Shown here: one piece after another, positions 43,696 through 53,771 of the stretch
Numbering within the stretch: position 1 is the stretch's first letter
Layout of the letters: each line of letters begins with the position of its first letter
Assembly: GCA_033558025.1 (NCBI GenBank)
Contig: JAUCEF010000011.1
Coordinates: 1,488,001-1,552,000 of the forward strand
Length of the DNA stretch: 64,000 nt
Origin: Phytophthora sp. 'mugwort'
Taxonomy: Eukaryota > Oomycota > Peronosporomycetes > Peronosporales > Peronosporaceae
Direction of reading: 5' to 3'
Translations under genes and position numbers: made by a program
Notes under the pieces: generated by a model
Told to the model about the DNA's origin: nothing
What the model saw: only the letters and a program-made list of their open reading frames with translations
Databases searched by the model: none

Positions 43696-43886
43696 TAAGG
43701 GCCTGGTGTCTTCGTCGGTGTCTGGGTCTGAGAGTATCCGAGCTTAAAATTCCCCGAAGGTGTTCCCTGATAGCTCGGTCTGGGAATATTATTGTAGATC
43801 TGCATACCCTTTCAAAATCGCTTTATGCCCGTGTTTGCCTTCTACACCAATGATGTCGTTGTGGTTGGAAATTAGCTTGTGACGCC

Positions 43887-44343
43887 ATGCAAGCACCCAC
43901 ACGCTTCATGGAGCTGCTTTTGTCGCCCGAGACACCTGCAGAGAGCAATTACCAGCCGCCACCTTCACCTCCGATTACCCCCCCCCCCTCGAGTCAAGGC
44001 ACTGTCAACGCAACGTGCACGCCGACCACGATCCCGACGATTACGGCGACGCGAAGCGTTGACGCCCTTCGAGAGGAGAACAAGAGGTGTGGACGAAGGA
44101 GGCGACAGAAACGCTATTCTCGGTGAGGTAAGGTGTTATGCTGCCTGATATATGTAGTTTTAATTTACTAGGCTTCTGAGACTGTTGTGTTTATTTCTGC
44201 TCTCGTAGATACGTCACTGCGAAACAGAATTTCACTCGTGCTCGTAACCTCGTCGAGGTCGGCGCTGCCTGGGTGCTTGTTGCCGCTTTGCTGAACAAGG
44301 CAGAAGTGAAAACTTCCACCGTCCCTCAATGCAAAGACAAGGT
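43887..44343 (+). pseudogene. Second ORF of the Harbinger element (partial)
   Basis: The ATG at 43887 starts a Pro/Ser/Thr-rich N-terminus (MQAPTRFMELLLSPETPAES) leading to RRRRQKRYS. Splicing out 44123-44208 (GTGAGG donor, CTCGTAG acceptor, 86 nt) joins it in frame to RYVTAKQNFTRARNLVEVGA and AWVLVAALLNKAEVKTST. PIF/Harbinger elements usually carry a Myb/SANT-like DNA-binding partner divergent from the transposase. Position and orientation fit that role, but I do not see a clear SANT domain. Downstream exons, if any, decay around 44400-44880. Confidence 0.5.
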
Positions 44344-44897
44344 AAATACCCAAGAAAAGTTAGTTATATAATTTTTAACAGTGGATTCTAATCGTGACTA
44401 TGGTTATTATGCGTGTATGCAAAAATCAAATGGTTAAAGATGAAATGATCACTCTACCGTGCCGATCTGAATGCTACTGGCAAGTACCGAAGGCGACGTC
44501 TCCCGTGTCTAAATCTGATGCTTGATCACTGGGCCTCAAACACAGGCAGCAGGAGAGTGATAGCAAATCGCCGCTCGATGAAAAATTGCCTGTGACAAAT
44601 CGCACATGCGAAAATAGACGAACGGAGAGTGTGTCGAGGAATGTATGCTACTTTGTTTATTAATATGTTATTTATTATTTTGTTTGTGTTGAAGCATTAA
44701 GCCAACTAAACATATATCGTTACGTACTAGGAAAGCGTGCACTACCCGATGACATCAAGGTTGTTGGAGAAGGTATGAAGGGAAAAGTTTCTGCGTCTAC
44801 CGATTCCACCCTCACGATGTGGTCGCGTCGCTTGCGCGCCAAGAAGACGCCTTGAAGCAGCTATTAAAAAGCTCATTACAACACTTAAAGGTGATCG

Positions 44898-46019
44898 CTA
44901 GCGTCGATATGACTTAGGGTAGAATTGCCTAGCGAGCTCGTCACGTTTAGCCCTACAAATATCGGGACTGTTGGCATCCGACTCAATTTCCAACATAACT
45001 TCGTGGTCATCTCGCTCATTGCGATTAACGGAATCATCTTCAAGATCAATAAGAATGTTGCGCAACACCATAGACGGTAGAATGCATCTAGTACAGTTAG
45101 TGCTGGATTTTTGCTCTATGCGGGGGGTACGGCGTCTAATAAGACGAAACCTCTGAATCAGCATTCCAAAAGCACACTCGATAGCCATCCGAGAAGCACT
45201 GTTGATGTAATTGTAGTATTCTTGAATACGCGAGAGCTCGCCTTTTTCTTCACGGGGAATATAAGGCGTGAAAACTGCTCGCAGCTGAGTGTGTATCCAG
45301 CGTCAGCAAAAACAATGACATACATGAGGGAGTATTCGTAGTACAGTACAGCGACTCCAACTTTGGACGCGTTCCAGGTATTCTTGTCGCTATAGTGCAT
45401 GAATCGACGCAGAGTCGCACACAGCTTGCCTATTGATCGCGGGATAGTAATCTTTGCAACACCACCCTTCATATTCGGCAGGACGTGCTATCTCGAAGAG
45501 AGAGTCGTCCACCGTTCCACACACATACGGGAAACCACGGACTGCAGCGAAACCATCCATAATCCGCCTCCACTCTGCGTCACTTGATGGCATTGGGATG
45601 TAGACATCAGCTTGTTCTTAAAAAAATTTCAAAAGTTTATTTATTGTTCCAACTACATGGGGCTTTGAGATGCCAAGCGCAAGCCCAGCATATTTTATGC
45701 TACCAGACGACGCTAGGTATAGCAGCAGTAAACCCATCTTCCTCTCGAATAAGTGGTCACGGCCTTGAAAGAGACTTGGCGCATGGAGTCGGAACAACGC
45801 ACAGATGCGGGCGAAATTCTTCTGCGAACAGTGCAGATTGTCGCGAAACCATCCATCGAAACGAGGAGACGCCAACAGGGAGTCAAAGTCAAGGCTGGTC
45901 ACAGTCAGCTGCATTTCATTCTCCGCTCTTAGTCGCGCCGTGAAGGCTCAAGTTGCAGCCTCGAAAACGACCGCCAAAAGTATAAGGGCAACAGCGTCAT
46001 CTTCGTCTGATTGTGCCAT
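44898..46019 (-). pseudogene. PIF/Harbinger DDE transposase, broken
   Basis: From a likely start at 46019 (MAQSDEDDAVALILLAVVFE), after a frameshift, come SLLASPRFDGWFRDNLHCSQ and FERKMGLLLLYLASSGSIKY, then GLALGISKPHVVGTINKLLK. The next part has WRRIMDGFAAVRGFPYVCGT then VDDSLFEIARPAE (Asp region). After another shift come NTWNASKVGVAVLYYEYSLM and VIVFADAGYTLSCEQF (second Asp in ADAGY), then ASRMAIECAFGMLIQRFRLI (Glu in IECAFG). The order GTVD...ADAGY...ECAFGxLxxRF is the family signature. Frameshifts near 45950, 45615, 45430 and 45190 inactivate it. The C-terminus ends cleanly at 44898. Confidence 0.82.
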
Positions 46020-46190
46020 GGCGGTGGTTTGCCTCTTGCAATCGATGCCTATCTGGGAATAAAATCCTCGATTTATTCCTACCCCAATCACGGTGGGAAT
46101 AAATGACTCGTCGGGGAATAAAATGCTGTCCAATCAAAACGCTTTCCAGTATTCCCAGACCCAGACACCGACGGACAAATCAGGGCCTAA

Positions 46191-47150
46191 CAACCATCTA
46201 TATCCTGGAGAGCTGGATAGAGGGAGAGTAGCCGAAATCAAGAGTATTGAAGTCCGGTGGGTAGGGCGGCTGGAAAACGAGACGAATATTTCAGCCGTCA
46301 GCCATCTCAGCGGCTAAGATGTCGCCGTTGTCCGGCTTGCATTATATGGTGTAGTGTTGGCCTGCTGGGTTAGAATAGGTCTGCCTTTCTCAGATGCAGG
46401 CCACTTGGCCTCGATTGCAGGAACACCATGCTGCCATAGGCAGCGTTCTTAGGCCTTTCCGATCGCTGAGTCTAAATTGTTTTTCTCCAAGGTGCCGGCT
46501 GGGCGATTCTTGTTGGTACGCTACGCTTCTGTCCGTTTCGTAAAGTCCCAAATACCAAGTTTATCATATCTGCGGAAAGTACATCATTAATTGTTACTTG
46601 GCACAGACTCACCGGGGTCCAGCAACTGCAGCAAGAAACATGGTCTTGCCGATAATGCGCTTGCATTTGCTCTCACAATGCAGGACAGTCTATCCAGGCA
46701 GCACGTAGAAGACCTTCTTGTCATTGTCCTCGAGAAGTGAGTGGGAGCAGTATGGCCCGTGAACGACATGGCGGGCGACGTAGCGTAGGTGAGCGAGCTT
46801 GTTCGCTTTGTTAACAGTGGTGAGTCGTGCTAGAATGGCGCAATATACGCCGTTGGGCCACGGCGTCTCGCACCACAGTTGCGGGATACGCCCAGCGCAT
46901 TGGCGAGGGACCTGCTGCGCCATGCGCCGTCGGAGAGGAATGACGGCCACGTGCTCCAACAACTTGTCCTTGTCCATTTGTACCGCCCCGGCGAGCCATT
47001 ATCCGTTCAGCGACGCCGCCAACCTCCTCGCCGGTATACGCCGACAAAAGCGTGCCCAGATGCGGCCGATTGTGCTCATACCGACGCCGAACCTTTCAGC
47101 ATCTTCGCGCATGGCGCCACGATCAGGCCGCCCTCTCATGCCATAGGAAT
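46191..47150 (-). pseudogene. Tc1/mariner-like transposase, N-terminal and core part
   Basis: Minus-strand blocks are REDAERFGVGMSTIGRIWAR (about 47120, HTH), SLANALGVSRNCG (about 46890, second HTH), LTKRTSSLTYATSPAMSFTG in one frame and NDKKVFYVLPG in another (the family's DEKWFYVT region, first Asp decayed), then CTFRRYDKLGIWDFTKRTEA and NKNRPAGTLEK. VPAIEAKWPASEKGRPIL and TQQANTTPYNAS (the family's QQDNAxPH, Asp lost) follow. PPYPPDFNTLDFGYSPSIQL (third catalytic region, about 46260-46210) ends at the Harbinger junction, after which the tail continues at 43695. Many frameshifts are present. Confidence 0.74.
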
Positions 47151-48488
47151 ATCACCACGCTTTGTCGCGTTTTTGTCGTCAGATTAGACTTTGCGCAGCT
47201 CATGGTGAAGGAGAAAGCTGGCGACGGGTGCTCAAGTAGGGCTAATAGATTAATGAACGGCACCAGCGTCCGGACACTTTCGGCCATAACTTTATTGTTT
47301 GTTGGGACTTTTCTCGCTCAAAAACATATTTAGCAGCGGAGTTTTAAACGCGTCGATTCCGCCTATAAGAGCTCACTAAGCGAACCCACAGGCGATAGCA
47401 GACTTCACCATATGCTTTTCACTGAATTTTTCCTACTTAGAGGAAGTATACCGCACATTGCGCCTAGGCGCTATGTTACAAATTATAATACGCAAGAGAA
47501 ATATTTGGATAGAGCGCCTAGGCGCTATGCAAGAATATTTATATAATGCTTGGAGGTTCCAAATCGGGTCCTAAAACGCTGGCTCAATCGTGAAGGCCTA
47601 AGCATCCTTCGCGGGTTCAAACCAGCTTTCGTACAGTTCACAAAGAGGTATCCTAAAACTCAACACACTAATGTCCCTCCATCCGTCCGTCACTACATAA
47701 CGTGATTTCTAGCCGCAATCTCATTGGATGCCAAGGGCAGTGGAGGCGGGCCGCCGTTGGCTAAAACAACCTTCCGCCGAAGGCGGCCATTTTCGTGGAA
47801 AATATAAAATTTAAGGATTGGTTGAAAATTAATGTTAATTGTTAATCCGCGTCCTTTCATTCCAAACGAGGCCGTCACATGCAGGTTGTGCGAGGCACGA
47901 GTGGTGCCGCACCCGCTCGGTCTTGACCGCAGCTGCGCATGGGCAAGTCCACCTACTTGGGCCAAACTAAACCCATCGCTGCGTAGGCGGCGGCGCACGG
48001 CTAGTGCAACGCAAGGGTCTTTTCTTTCCTCGTTGGTACGAATTTTTTGACGAAATGGCTAAAATGCTTTTAATAATTACAATGATATGAGCGACTGGCG
48101 GTGAGCCGGGTCATTAAAACAACCCAACTGAAAACAAAAACACGCAAATGCATATTGGATTTATTGGACCGACTCTTGAGTAGCGCGCTGCTGTCGATTG
48201 GTACTTGCCCGTGTTGTTGCTGACTCGACCGTCCTGGCGCCTACGTTACGCTGCTGTTCTTGGCTGCGCCCCACGCACTTGGTTTGGTGGTGGAGGTGAA
48301 GCATTCGGTCCCCGTCTCACTAGAGCCCGTTTTGGCGATGATGCTGCTGCGGTTACAGGTTGTCGCGTCACCAGAAGCTCTGTCCATGTTGCATCTAGTG
48401 TCGTCGATCATACAGGCGTTGTCGGACGGGCCGAGCCGACTGTCATTCGCGAGCGTGATGGAGTTCTCATTAGTGCTGACTTCGCTTA
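47151..48488. other. No recognised gene
   Basis: No supported coding region. Two identical palindromes GCGCCTAGGCGC followed by TATG lie at 47460 and 47514. A short hairpin CCGCCGAAGGCGG lies near 47772. Overlapping frames at 48205-48549 lie just before the presumed gypsy LTR and are unassigned. Confidence 0.3.
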
Positions 48489-49748
48489 CTGTAACACCGA
48501 GTGTAGCCATGCTACGTGTCACCTTGGAGTAAATGGTACTTAGTACCACTTGGATTAACGGGATTTCAGTACTTGGCCACAGGGCTCGATATGCATTTGA
48601 CTAGGTTTAACTATGGTAGATAGTTAGAGTAATGCATTTACACCATAGGCGGCGTTGCCGCAGATAAGCAAACAAATAACAGTTCAGTTTTAGCATTAAA
48701 GAGAGTATTGCCCTAGGTTTAGGAATAGGGACTCTTTGAGTCTCTAGTGGTATAACTAGAGTGATCTAAGCCTTTGCGGAGACCATAGTAGTTAGAATAA
48801 CCACAGCTAAGACTCGGGGAATCATTCGTCTTCCTCTGACGCACTACGCTACGCAGCCCTGCTGCCGCTGGCAGCACTTATCGTCAATCCCGCACCTGAG
48901 TCTTAGGACTATTCCTCGGTGAGGATGGAGCAGACAGGGTTTTCTAACCTGTCCCAGAGCCAGCAAGACGCACTGAAAAAGCTTATGCCTTTGCTAGGCC
49001 CTGAGGGTATAACGCATCTTGCTTCGCAAGGGCCGGACGCGGTGAACGCCCGTCTGGAGGCGTTCTCAAGTTACGAGAATGCTCTGTTCGAGCACCTCCA
49101 GCGGAAGATGTCGGCATCTGCACCGACGTCGACGACATCGCAGGATGGGGTCTCCCGGCCTAAACCGCTCATCGTGAGCGTCAAGACGTTCGAAGGAAAG
49201 GAGGGAGGAGAACCTCATGTTGTGGATCCGTGAGATCGAAATGGCGATGGGATCGGCCATGCTCCGTACTGAGCAACAGCGCGTGGCGCTAGCGATCTCG
49301 AAGCTCGGTGGCCGAGCACGAGAATGGGCACTCACGTGCGGCACGTCGGTGGACGCGGCCTTCCCGAGCTGGGGAGAGCTGAAACTCTAGTTTTCGCAAG
49401 TGTTTGCTCCACCTAATCAGACGTACCGCGTGAGGTCACGCTTTCTGAGTACCCGACAAGGTAAGAAGGACTTGGTGGACTTTGTCCAGGAGTTGCGAAC
49501 TCTGATCGCCGGCATGGCGGTCGATCCTCTGCCAGAGGCAGTGACTGTACAGACTTTATGGAGGGCCTACGCACTGGCTGGCCAGGATGGAAGTCTTCCG
49601 CACTCACCCTTCCTCTTTTGAAGAGGCCGTGAGAGTGGCGTTGAACGCCGAGTTCAACTTCAAGTCGTCTGGACTTGGCTGGGGGCGTTGCCAGCGCTAC
49701 TCCGTCCGACGGACCGGTCCCTATGGACCTCAGCTAGAAGGAAAATGA
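48489..49748 (+). mobile_element. Truncated Ty3/gypsy: presumed LTR plus gag
   Basis: A possible LTR starts TGTAACACCGAGTG (48489) and ends near 48866. TGGCAGCA and GTCAATCCCGCACC follow, matching the post-LTR sequence of gypsy copy 1. Gag starts at MRMEQTGFSNLSQSQ (48919) or the next Met. Blocks are [69 protein letters not shown] and FVQELRTLIAGMAVDPLPEA. Frameshifts near 49210 and 49560 and a stop at 49388-49390 break it. The element ends abruptly near 49748 before the zinc knuckle, with no pol. It is a different gypsy subfamily from copies 1 and 2. Confidence 0.75.
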
Positions 49749-49950
49749 GCGTTCAGTCAGATAAGATGTGGTGCACTTAAGTTTTCACTACTAAACCCAG
49801 TTAAGAACTCACTCAATATCACCCGGATTCTCTTCCAATTTGATTGGCGAAATCGACGCATTGCGCACGTTCAGTGGTTCAAGTTTGGGCCGGACGGCTG
49901 CATGTCACCGTTGCGCTGCGAGAGGCAACCATGTTGCGAGGTAATATCCC

Positions 49951-50106
49951 CCTCAAATTAGGATGCTGGATTCCGGAGTTGAACCAGCGACCTGGAAGCG
50001 GTGTTTCCTGCTATACCACTGAGCTACACCAGCGTGTGTAAAAAACAAAGAAGTGGTGTTTCCATGTCGCTGGTTCAAATCCGGAATCCAGCATCCCAAT
50101 TTTAGG
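49951..50106. repeat. tRNA-derived repeat forming a head-to-head inverted pair
   Basis: The minus strand at about 49964-50034 has a tRNA-like sequence (A-box TAGCTCAGTGGTATAGC, B-box-like GGTTCAACTCC) related to the one at 17.9 kb. Its 3' half (49951-49997) is repeated in inverted orientation at 50060-50106 with a few mismatches. The anticodon loop lacks T33, so it is not a working tRNA. Confidence 0.65.
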
Positions 50107-50372
50107 TTACATTATCTGGCCAAAACGATATCCACTATATTTTCCCGCGCAACTCGACGGAAATTTCGAGTTTGGCGCCGCAGTCCGCCGCTTCGCCATC
50201 CATCGTGTAGCTGGCTGTCCGCCGTGCCGCTGGCTGTAGTCCGCCACTGTCCATTGTGCCGGTCCCGTTGTCTGCCGTTCGCCTTGTCGCTGTCAGTGGT
50301 GCCTGTGCAGATGTCGCGGTCTGCTGTCCGCCGTGGTGGTGCTGGGCTGAAGGCCGAAAGACGCCGAATGGG

Positions 50373-53300
50373 GGAGAACGAGTGTAAATAATTTGCTTAC
50401 CATGAAGTACGAAATCCACCCCCCCCTTTCCACTGTTATCCGGAATGAATATATCGGCGCTGGTTGGCGAGAGGCGCTTGGTGTCTCATACACAGGGTTT
50501 GATAGTAGTGGTAAATTCAAGGGATTAGTACTAATACAAAAAAGTGACTTGGGTTTTGCATCGAACTTAGCCTTGTTCTACTAGCTGAGAAATATTGCTA
50601 CTAATACTAATATGACTACTAAAACAGCACTTGTTACCTACCACACGCTGTGCTTACTCTCCTCCATTCGTTGAAATTTCAGCCCGGTTGTCGTGCAACA
50701 CTAGTTGCCGTGGAGCTCGTTCGTTGTCGGTACGAGTTCGAAGCGGACTCATAACAAAGAACCAGTGGAGAACACACGTTCTTGGGACGCTCTCGACGAG
50801 CTTCGGCCCAACCAAACTCTTGCAAGCTTCGCAATAGTCGGATACTCCTTCTCACCATGTTCGCGGAACAAGCGGCAAATATCAATGTGTTGGCAGAGCT
50901 GCTCGACGTTCCAAACGTTGTTGCCTTGTTTTCTTCTCATGCTCTGTTTCTTGAGGACAGCGTTGCGCTCTCCTTCGTTGCTGTACTGACGCTTAGCCAC
51001 TTTAGCTTAGTCAACGTGATAATTAAGCCATTTATTCACCAACTCATCCGCTGCTATATTCACTGCATCTTCAACTGGGTTACTTTCAGGCTGCTGTGAA
51101 ACTGCCTCGCCGCTTAAGAGCTCCAGTTCACTATCCGAAGCCGACACCCTCTACTGGCCAGGCGAGCGCAAAGTATACGCCTCCAAAGCATCGTCATGGT
51201 TGCTGCTTGCAAACTTGCCCTATAGAACACACGATGCCCTTTGAGTAATAGTTCTGTAGTTTGCGCCAAAATGTCATTCGTAACCGATTCAGCTGTGTCC
51301 GGGATCCGAAGATAGTTCTTAGCCGCTTTCTTAGGCGGGGGTCCAGTAGCAGGGCCATACCCATTTAAACGGATGGCTGGGGCAATCTAGCAGCAATTTG
51401 GTGTAGCGTTCGCTTGATACAGCGATGACCCAAAGCCGAAATATCGTCAAATCTGAAATTAGTAGACGAATTAGTACTAATGTTTATAAAATGCAAACTA
51501 CTACTTAGTGGAGTGGATATGCTTAGTCTTCGTCTTAGTACTAACACTATTAGTACTAATGGCTACTAAATGACATACTACTATTAAACCCTGCTCATAC
51601 GTGCGACTCTATTGCAGGTTTCCGGATTCCGGTCCGCAATCTGCCAATTACTAAGTGCTCACTTCTGAGAATAAAAGTTACTCTATAACTTTTATCATAG
51701 CTGTTTCTATTAAAGTTCAAAGTTATTTTAGCGAAGTTGACGCTTGTGAGCCGTAGCGGGCGTAACGTTTTGACGCAGCGAGCCGTGAGGGGTATAGGAT
51801 CGCTCGGAGCGCGTAATTAGGGTGTAGAGGAAAAGAGAGAGGAACACTACCTGTGGTTTCAGGCCCCTGTGCGTAGCACGCGGTCTCAAACCCAGGACAT
51901 TAACTGCCTACCAGATACTAGGTGCAATTTTCAGCCTCGTTTGAATTCCCAACTAGTCGCTGTTGGCGTGCGAGCTAGGTACTTGTAACTAGCTGACAAC
52001 GTAAAAGTGGGTTACCTTTTTTCGGGTCGTCTGCGGGTCTGGTCTGGACTACGGATCGGGGTTTTATTTATATTACTTGAGGTCGCTAAACCCCGATCCC
52101 GGGTCCGGACCACAATAAAATGTCAGGTTAACCGGGACCAGCTCTACTTTCACCGATCCGACACTAAACTTTACACTAAATTGTTTGACACACAGACGCA
52201 AGATGCAGCCACTTCGAACACTTATTTTATTATAGCAGCCTGTGATAATTGGGGAGCCATTACTTCAGGCCCCGAGGAGCCCATTATCAATCGCCCAACC
52301 TCAAGCTCCGCGCAACGGGACCCGCCTACAATATGCAATACCCCTACCAATACAACCTCGCCGGTGAAGGTCTCCTCGTCGTCTCCAAAGCAATGGAGGC
52401 GATATGTTCCGAAGAGACCAGTGCCCGCTGGTGCATGGAAGAGGGGCCTATTGACAAGACTAAGCTATGCTCAAGCCGGGGGCCGTCACGATATCAGGGT
52501 TCGCGCGCTAGCGCTATTTGTTGACATTTCTAAATTTGGAACGGTCTAAATTGTCGGAGAGCCGAACATCGCTCAGTCGACCGATTGGTATAGACGGCTG
52601 CCACAAATGCAGCTGGACTGCCCCAGGCCAGTGTATACCAACCAAATAACTACTTTTTAGCTATAAAATTAAACAAACACCAAACACCATTTGCATTGCT
52701 GGATTTCGTGAAGAAGAGAAGTAGCGTTAGTGTGTCTAAGCTAATAACTAGGGATATCACGCCATATGGATATTTTACTGATCTTTCTATTAGACTGAAT
52801 TATTTGGTAATCTACCCGAAAAATACAGAGAAAAACTTGTTCCGAAATTTAGACCCCGGATCCGAGACGACCCGACAAGACTTAATCCGCAAAGTGACTA
52901 GTTGACGCATTATGATGTCGACTAGTTAAAATTCAAAAGTGGACAGTTGTTAAATATTCCCCACATTAACTGCATGTCGACAGCAACGCCCTCTGCTCAT
53001 CAGCTAGCAGCATCGTAAGTGCTGCGGCCTGCTGTAATCGATGATCAGCGACGGCAGGGCAACTGCAACAAGATGCCCAGTTGATGTGCAATACCAGCAT
53101 GCTATACAGAGTGAACGAGGTTGTACTTCGCGAGGTAGGTATCAGAAGACGAGAAATCTCTCTAGTACCTGCCATGGCATCTTGAAGCGTTTACGAAGCC
53201 CAGCAGCGGTGCCTTCTCTGATATACAGCGTGATGGAGAAGTCGACTTCGTTGGTGCGATGGCCGTCTTATGCCTCCATAATGTTGTAGGGCCAAGGAAT

Positions 53301-53771
53301 GTTTGGTTTGGATGCGGCTATAGGAAGCATCGTCTACATAATGGCGTCCAGAATGTGTTACTTGCACGGGATTGAAATCCCCAAAACCGCGTAGCTGCAG
53401 TGGTGATCGCTCCACTGGAGTGTCATTCCAGCTATCTCTGGTTCTTCAAGGCGCTATTTTTGCATCGGTTCCCCAACTATCTCTGGTTCTTCAAGGCGCT
53501 ATTTTTGCATGGGCTTCCTCTTCGCGAGGCGCACGTTTTTTTCTGGTCGCCGTGCCAGCATCGTATCAGCTCCAGACCAACGCAACCTGCGAACAACATT
53601 TTGCACATGGCATCTCATAGGTACCTCAACATTGCATAGAAGGAAATGAAGACTGTTGCATACAATTGTGATTGCATTCGTAGGTAATATGCGAGCTGGC
53701 AAAACATTATGTTTGCAGTCTGCAAAGAGGCATTGATTTGGTGTGTGCAAGCGGCAACGACGCCAGCCAAG
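50373..53771 (+). repeat. 3.4-kb direct repeat, copy B
   Basis: This is collinear with 18227-21625. It contains the equivalent 180-aa open frame (52007-52549), the hairpin (about 52041-52111), the Harbinger-like remnant on the minus strand (about 52946-53306) and the 45-bp-period tandem repeat (53432-53510). The few differences from copy A include single-base changes near 51700 and 53206 and a 1-bp indel near 52894. Confidence 0.92.
50493..51593. mobile_element. 1.1-kb hAT element with TIRs and 8-bp target duplication, copy B
   Basis: It has the same CAGGG ends and the same flanking 8-mers CTCATACA (50485-50492) and CTCATACG (51594-51601) as copy A, including the single mismatch. It therefore shares one insertion event with copy A. 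The decayed transposase C-terminus is on the minus strand at about 50677-51407. Confidence 0.85.

Larger units (their letters stand above)
43699..46187. mobile_element. PIF/Harbinger element, 2,489 bp, TAA target duplication
   Basis: The left end GGGCCTGGTGTC and right end (inverted) GGCCCTGATTTG lead into a shared inner block GTCGGTGTCTGGGTCTG on both sides, about 35 bp of imperfect terminal inverted repeat. TAA flanks both ends (43696-43698 and 46188-46190), the 3-bp duplication typical of PIF/Harbinger. Inside are a DDE transposase on the minus strand and a second spliced frame on the plus strand. It is inserted in a mariner-like transposase gene. Confidence 0.85.

Noticed and set aside
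43696..43805. Coding N-terminus of the 120-aa frame at 43443-43805
   Set aside because: The first 37 codons read through the Harbinger terminal repeat; the same repeat also reads SQTQTPT at the other end (about 46150). Only the part below 43696 is mariner-derived.
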